Source: Paenibacillus polymyxa (lineage in GTDB: Bacteria; Bacillota; Bacilli; Paenibacillales; Paenibacillaceae). Taken from it: a stretch of 64,000 nt of DNA. Positions 61,010 to 64,000 of this stretch are shown here, in pieces. The DNA lies in contig NZ_CP015423.1 in the NCBI RefSeq assembly GCF_001719045.1, positions 4,897,501 through 4,961,500 on the forward strand, read 5' to 3'. Within the stretch, counting starts at the first letter, position 1. Each line of letters opens with the position of its first letter. Made by a program: the position numbers and the translations under genes. The notes under the pieces were generated by a model. That model was not told where the DNA came from, made no database searches, and worked only from the letters and a program-made list of their open reading frames with translations.

Positions 61010-62248
61010 TTGAAACAACGTGTTGTCATAACAGGAATGGGTGTAATCACTTCGCTGGGACAGGATTTGAACACACTATGGGATAATCTGATGGCTGGAA
61101 AATCCGGCGTCAGTGAAATCGAAGCTTTCGATACAAGTGAGTACACTACGAAAATAGCCGCTTCCATTAAAGATTTTAATCCAGAGGATTATATTGAACG
61201 TAAGGATGCGCGTAAAATGGACCGCTTTGTGCAGTTTGCGGTTGCTGCTAGTAAGTTGGCGCTTGAGGACAGCGGACTTGTAATCGGAGAAAATGCGGAC
61301 GCTGAGCGTGTTGGTGTATCTGTCGGTTCCGGTATTGGCGGATTGGGAACTTGGGAAGATCAGCACAACGCACTGATTGAAAAAGGACCTAAACGCGTAA
61401 GCCCTTTCTTCATCCCGATGATGATTGCTAATATGGGTTCCGGTCAAGTATCGATTTCACTCGGTGCTAAAGGCCCTAATACATCACCAGTTACGGCATG
61501 TGCCACGGGCAGTCATGCTATTGGCGATTCCTTCCGCATGATCCAGCGCGGTGACGCAGACGCCATGATTTGCGGAGGAGCTGAGGCCACTATTCGTCCG
61601 ATTGGTATGGCTGGATTTTGTTCCATGCGAGCGATGTCCACGCGTAATGACGAGCCTCAAAAGGCAAGTCGTCCTTTTGATACCGAAAGAGACGGGTTTG
61701 TTATGGGCGAAGGCTCTGGTGTTCTTATTCTGGAATCGTTGGATCATGCTTTGAAGCGTGGTGCGCGTATTTACGGTGAAGTGATTGGCTACGGTCTTTC
61801 TGGCGATGCCCATCATATGACGGAGCCTGATCCAGAGGGAGCGGCACGCTGCATTAGAATGGCGATCCGTGATGCTGGATTGAATCCTGAAGAGATTGAT
61901 TATATCAATGCACATGGTACATCTACACCAGTCGGTGATAAATCCGAAACGGAAGCAGTTAAGAAAACGCTTGGAGAGCATGCCTATAAGGTAGCGATCA
62001 GCTCAACCAAGTCGATGACAGGGCATTTATTGGGTGCAGCGGGCGGCGTTGAAGCCGTGATCTGTGGTCTCGCCCTTCAGCATCAGACGATTCCGCCAAC
62101 GATTAATTTGGATAATCAAGACCCGGCATGCGATCTTGATTATGTACCTAATAAGCCGAGAAAAGCGGAACTGAATGTGGTTATGTCCAATTCCTTTGGT
62201 TTTGGCGGTCACAATGCTACGGTTATTCTAAAAAAATATGAAGCATAA
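61010..62248 (+). CDS. fabF: Beta-ketoacyl-ACP synthase II
   Basis: A 412-residue elongating condensing enzyme. Catalytic C164 lies in [13 protein letters not shown], with the two histidines in [11 protein letters not shown] and [15 protein letters not shown]. The start is TTG 61010 with AGAGGTGA eight bases before. It extends acyl chains and helps in temperature adjustment of membrane lipids. In B. subtilis fabF sits with fabHA elsewhere; here it is between acpP and rnc. A structured intergenic region separates it from acpP. Confidence 0.97.
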   Translation: MKQRVVITGMGVITSLGQDLNTLWDNLMAGKSGVSEIEAFDTSEYTTKIAASIKDFNPEDYIERKDARKMDRFVQFAVAASKLALEDSGLVIGENADAERVGVSVGSGIGGLGTWEDQHNALIEKGPKRVSPFFIPMMIANMGSGQVSISLGAKGPNTSPVTACATGSHAIGDSFRMIQRGDADAMICGGAEATIRPIGMAGFCSMRAMSTRNDEPQKASRPFDTERDGFVMGEGSGVLILESLDHALKRGARIYGEVIGYGLSGDAHHMTEPDPEGAARCIRMAIRDAGLNPEEIDYINAHGTSTPVGDKSETEAVKKTLGEHAYKVAISSTKSMTGHLLGAAGGVEAVICGLALQHQTIPPTINLDNQDPACDLDYVPNKPRKAELNVVMSNSFGFGGHNATVILKKYEA

Positions 62249-62260
62249 GGGGTCAGTTCG

Positions 62261-62959
62261 TTGAGTGGAGACTTGAAGCAATTACAGCAGAAACTTCATA
62301 TTCAATTCAACAATCGGCAGCTTCTGAAGCAGGCCTTTACGCACGCTTCCTACGTAAACGAACATCGGTTCAGTCAGCATGCAGACAATGAGCGTCTTGA
62401 ATTTTTAGGTGACGCTGTTCTGGAACTGACGGTGTCCGAGCAATTGTACAATCAGTACCCTAACCGACCCGAAGGTGAGCTCACCAAGCTGCGTGCAGCT
62501 ATTGTCTGTGAGCCTTCTCTGGTGAAATTTGCTGTCGGGCTTGAGTTCGGGCAATATGTACTGCTTGGAAAAGGTGAAGAGTTGACAGGTGGACGTACTC
62601 GTCCGGCTCTGTTGGCTGATGTATTCGAAGCGTTCGTAGGTGCGCTTTATTTGGATCAGGGTCTGGAGGCCGTCCGTTCGTTTCTGGAACGTTATATTTT
62701 TCCTCAAATTGTATTAAATGGTAAGCTTCAGATGAGTGATTTCAAAACAGAGCTTCAGGAACTGACGCAGCATCATAACATGGGGATGCTTGAATACAAG
62801 ATTGTAGAGGAGCGCGGACCAGCCCATGAGCGCGAGTTTGTAGCTGAGGTATATATGGACAGCGAACGGCTAGGGGCAGGTACGGGACGCTCCAAAAAAG
62901 AAGCTGAGCAGCAAGCGGCGGCAGTAGCTTTAAACCGTTTGAAGCTGGCAGAATCGTAA
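62261..62959 (+). CDS. rnc: Ribonuclease III
   Basis: A 232-residue double-strand-specific endoribonuclease. The RNase III signature [13 protein letters not shown] supplies the metal-binding acids, with a further acidic site in [16 protein letters not shown] dsRNA-binding domain occupies the C-terminus ([13 protein letters not shown] to [14 protein letters not shown]). It matures rRNA precursors and processes scRNA. The start is TTG 62261, with AAGGGG upstream, 12 bp after fabF. The acpP-rnc-smc neighbourhood is conserved in Bacillota; here fabF is inserted. Confidence 0.97.
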   Translation: MSGDLKQLQQKLHIQFNNRQLLKQAFTHASYVNEHRFSQHADNERLEFLGDAVLELTVSEQLYNQYPNRPEGELTKLRAAIVCEPSLVKFAVGLEFGQYVLLGKGEELTGGRTRPALLADVFEAFVGALYLDQGLEAVRSFLERYIFPQIVLNGKLQMSDFKTELQELTQHHNMGMLEYKIVEERGPAHEREFVAEVYMDSERLGAGTGRSKKEAEQQAAAVALNRLKLAES

Positions 62960-63008
62960 TCGGTACCTGAGCAGCCCGGACGGGTTACGCAAGCAGGGGG
63001 CACAAAGT

Positions 63009-63077
63009 AAGAGCAAAGGGCAGTCCGCGGGGAGTCCCGGCCCGTAATGGCGAATGGACTGCGTTTTGCTCTTTTTT
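63009..63077 (+). terminator. Terminator after rnc
   Basis: AAGAGCAAA pairs with TTTTGCTCTT, with an inner GCAGTCC/GGACTGC stem, followed by TTTTTT. smc therefore probably has its own promoter. Confidence 0.82.
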
Positions 63078-63215
63078 CGTGGCTTTGCTGGTGTAATGTG
63101 AGTGTCGGTACTGTGCTTTATACAAGCTAGTTTATGCTACAATAGGGATAATTCATATCAATCAGGTATACGGTGTTGTACAAGCATATTTGAAATGTTA
63201 GAGGTGAGATTGAGC

Positions 63216-64000
63216 ATGTTTTTAAAGCGCATTGAGCTGGCGGGCTTCAAATCGTTTGCAGATAAAACGGAAATGGAATTTGTCCGCGGCATTACGGCAG
63301 TCGTCGGACCCAACGGAAGCGGAAAAAGTAATATTTCCGACGGAATTCGTTGGGTGCTGGGCGAACAGAGTGCCAAATCACTGCGTGGCGGCAAAATGGA
63401 GGACATTATTTTTGCGGGTAGTGATGCTCGTAAGGCTGTTAATTACGGTGAAGTATCGCTTACGTTGGATAATGAAGATCAGGCGTTGCCTCTGGATTTT
63501 GGTGAGGTCACGGTAACGCGACGTGTACATCGAAGTGGGGATAGTGAATATTTCATTAATCGGCAATCATGCAGACTCCGAGATATTACAGAGCTGTTTA
63601 TGGATACAGGCATTGGTAAAGAAGCTTATTCAATTATTGGGCAGGGACGCATTGAAGAAATTCTGAGTACCCGATCTGAGGATCGTCGAGGTATTTTTGA
63701 GGAAGCTTCGGGTATCGTAAAATATAAATCGCGTAAAAAAGATGCGGTTCGCAAGCTGGATGAAACGGAGCAAAATTTGCTGCGTATTCACGATTTGGTT
63801 AGTGAACTGGAGGATCAGATTGGACCGCTTAAGGAGCAGTCTGAAAAAGCGATTCATTTTAAAGAGCTGCGCGGTGAATTGAAATCAAAAGAAATTTCAA
63901 TGTACGTCCATCAAATTGAACAAATTCATACTTCGTGGAGCGATGCGACTTCCAAACTAGCTCTGTTGCAGCAGGAGCAGCTTCAGTTGTCTACGGTGGT
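63216..64000 (+). CDS. smc: Chromosome segregation protein SMC (N-terminal part; cut by window end)
   Basis: The first 261 residues of the SMC ATPase, which with ScpA and ScpB folds and segregates the chromosome. It begins FLKRIELAGFKSFADKTEM. The Walker A motif GPNGSGKSNISDGIRWVLGE is complete, and the Q-loop region is in IIGQGRIEEIL. From about residue 165 the sequence becomes the first arm of the long coiled coil (DAVRKLDETEQNL onward). GAGGTGAG lies eight bases before ATG 63216. The C-terminal Walker B and hinge lie beyond the window. Confidence 0.97.
   Translation, partial: MFLKRIELAGFKSFADKTEMEFVRGITAVVGPNGSGKSNISDGIRWVLGEQSAKSLRGGKMEDIIFAGSDARKAVNYGEVSLTLDNEDQALPLDFGEVTVTRRVHRSGDSEYFINRQSCRLRDITELFMDTGIGKEAYSIIGQGRIEEILSTRSEDRRGIFEEASGIVKYKSRKKDAVRKLDETEQNLLRIHDLVSELEDQIGPLKEQSEKAIHFKELRGELKSKEISMYVHQIEQIHTSWSDATSKLALLQQEQLQLSTV

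Overview
The window reads as chromosomal DNA of a spore-forming Bacillota, most likely Paenibacillus and probably near the P. polymyxa group. The evidence is the syntenic rsmD-coaD-ylbJ-ylbL-tmcAL-ylbN-rpmF-fapR-plsX-fab-acpP-rnc-smc block, a sporulation protein (YlbJ), a BclA-like spore-surface domain, a copper-amine-oxidase-N/NlpC wall enzyme, an NRPS gene, frequent TTG/GTG starts with strong AGGAGG sites, and moderate GC. The species call is inference; no rRNA, tRNA, IS element, CRISPR array or prophage was seen.

Layout. 1-9.5 kb: serine hydrolase (cut by the left edge), a chemoreceptor, two MFS pumps with a MarR regulator, an FSA-type transaldolase, a CcpN-like CBS/HTH repressor with a TraX-like membrane protein, and a polysaccharide deacetylase whose leader can fold into a three-way junction covering its ribosome site. 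9.5-15.2 kb: a single-module A-T-R NRPS carrying only the second half of a condensation domain, with a second chemoreceptor upstream. 15.6-24 kb: GNAT, rpiA-vanZ, an autoregulated MarR gene, then a cobalamin-binding protein with the Wx9EH photoreceptor signature directly followed by a membrane-free hybrid histidine kinase, an MFS pump, a nucleotidyltransferase, a GNAT and an SGNH hydrolase. 24-29.5 kb: a three-gene RND efflux operon with a TetR regulator as its last gene. 29.7-33 kb: TPR protein, DUF1801 protein, GNAT, NlpC/P60 enzyme. 33-39.4 kb: a redox cluster: Fe-alcohol dehydrogenase under a Rex-type operator, TetR/Old-Yellow-Enzyme divergent pair, MarR/flavodoxin-fold oxidoreductase sharing one palindrome, MarR-DegV. 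39.5-49.4 kb: BclA-like C-terminal domain protein, MFS plus GH42 beta-galactosidase with divergent AraC regulator, KimA-like K+ importer, acyltransferase, and a compact agr-like quorum-sensing cassette (kinase-less AgrC-like receptor, AgrB, and a 40-codon AgrD with Ser at the ring position).

49.7-64 kb is core housekeeping: rRNA methylation, CoA synthesis, sporulation membrane protein, Lon-like PDZ protease, tRNA ac4C ligase, ribosomal protein L32, then the FapR-controlled type II fatty-acid operon (fapR plsX fabH fabD fabG acpP fabF), RNase III and the start of smc (cut by the right edge). A FapR box lies before fapR, and an unexplained ~90-nt multi-stem RNA element lies between acpP and fabF.

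Most notable candidates: the B12 sensor plus hybrid kinase pair (possible light-gated signalling), the kinase-less agr cassette with a lactone-type pheromone, the half-C/A-T-R NRPS, and two structured RNA leaders (9418-9510 and 60843-60933). All functional claims come from reading motifs by eye; no database search or folding program was run.
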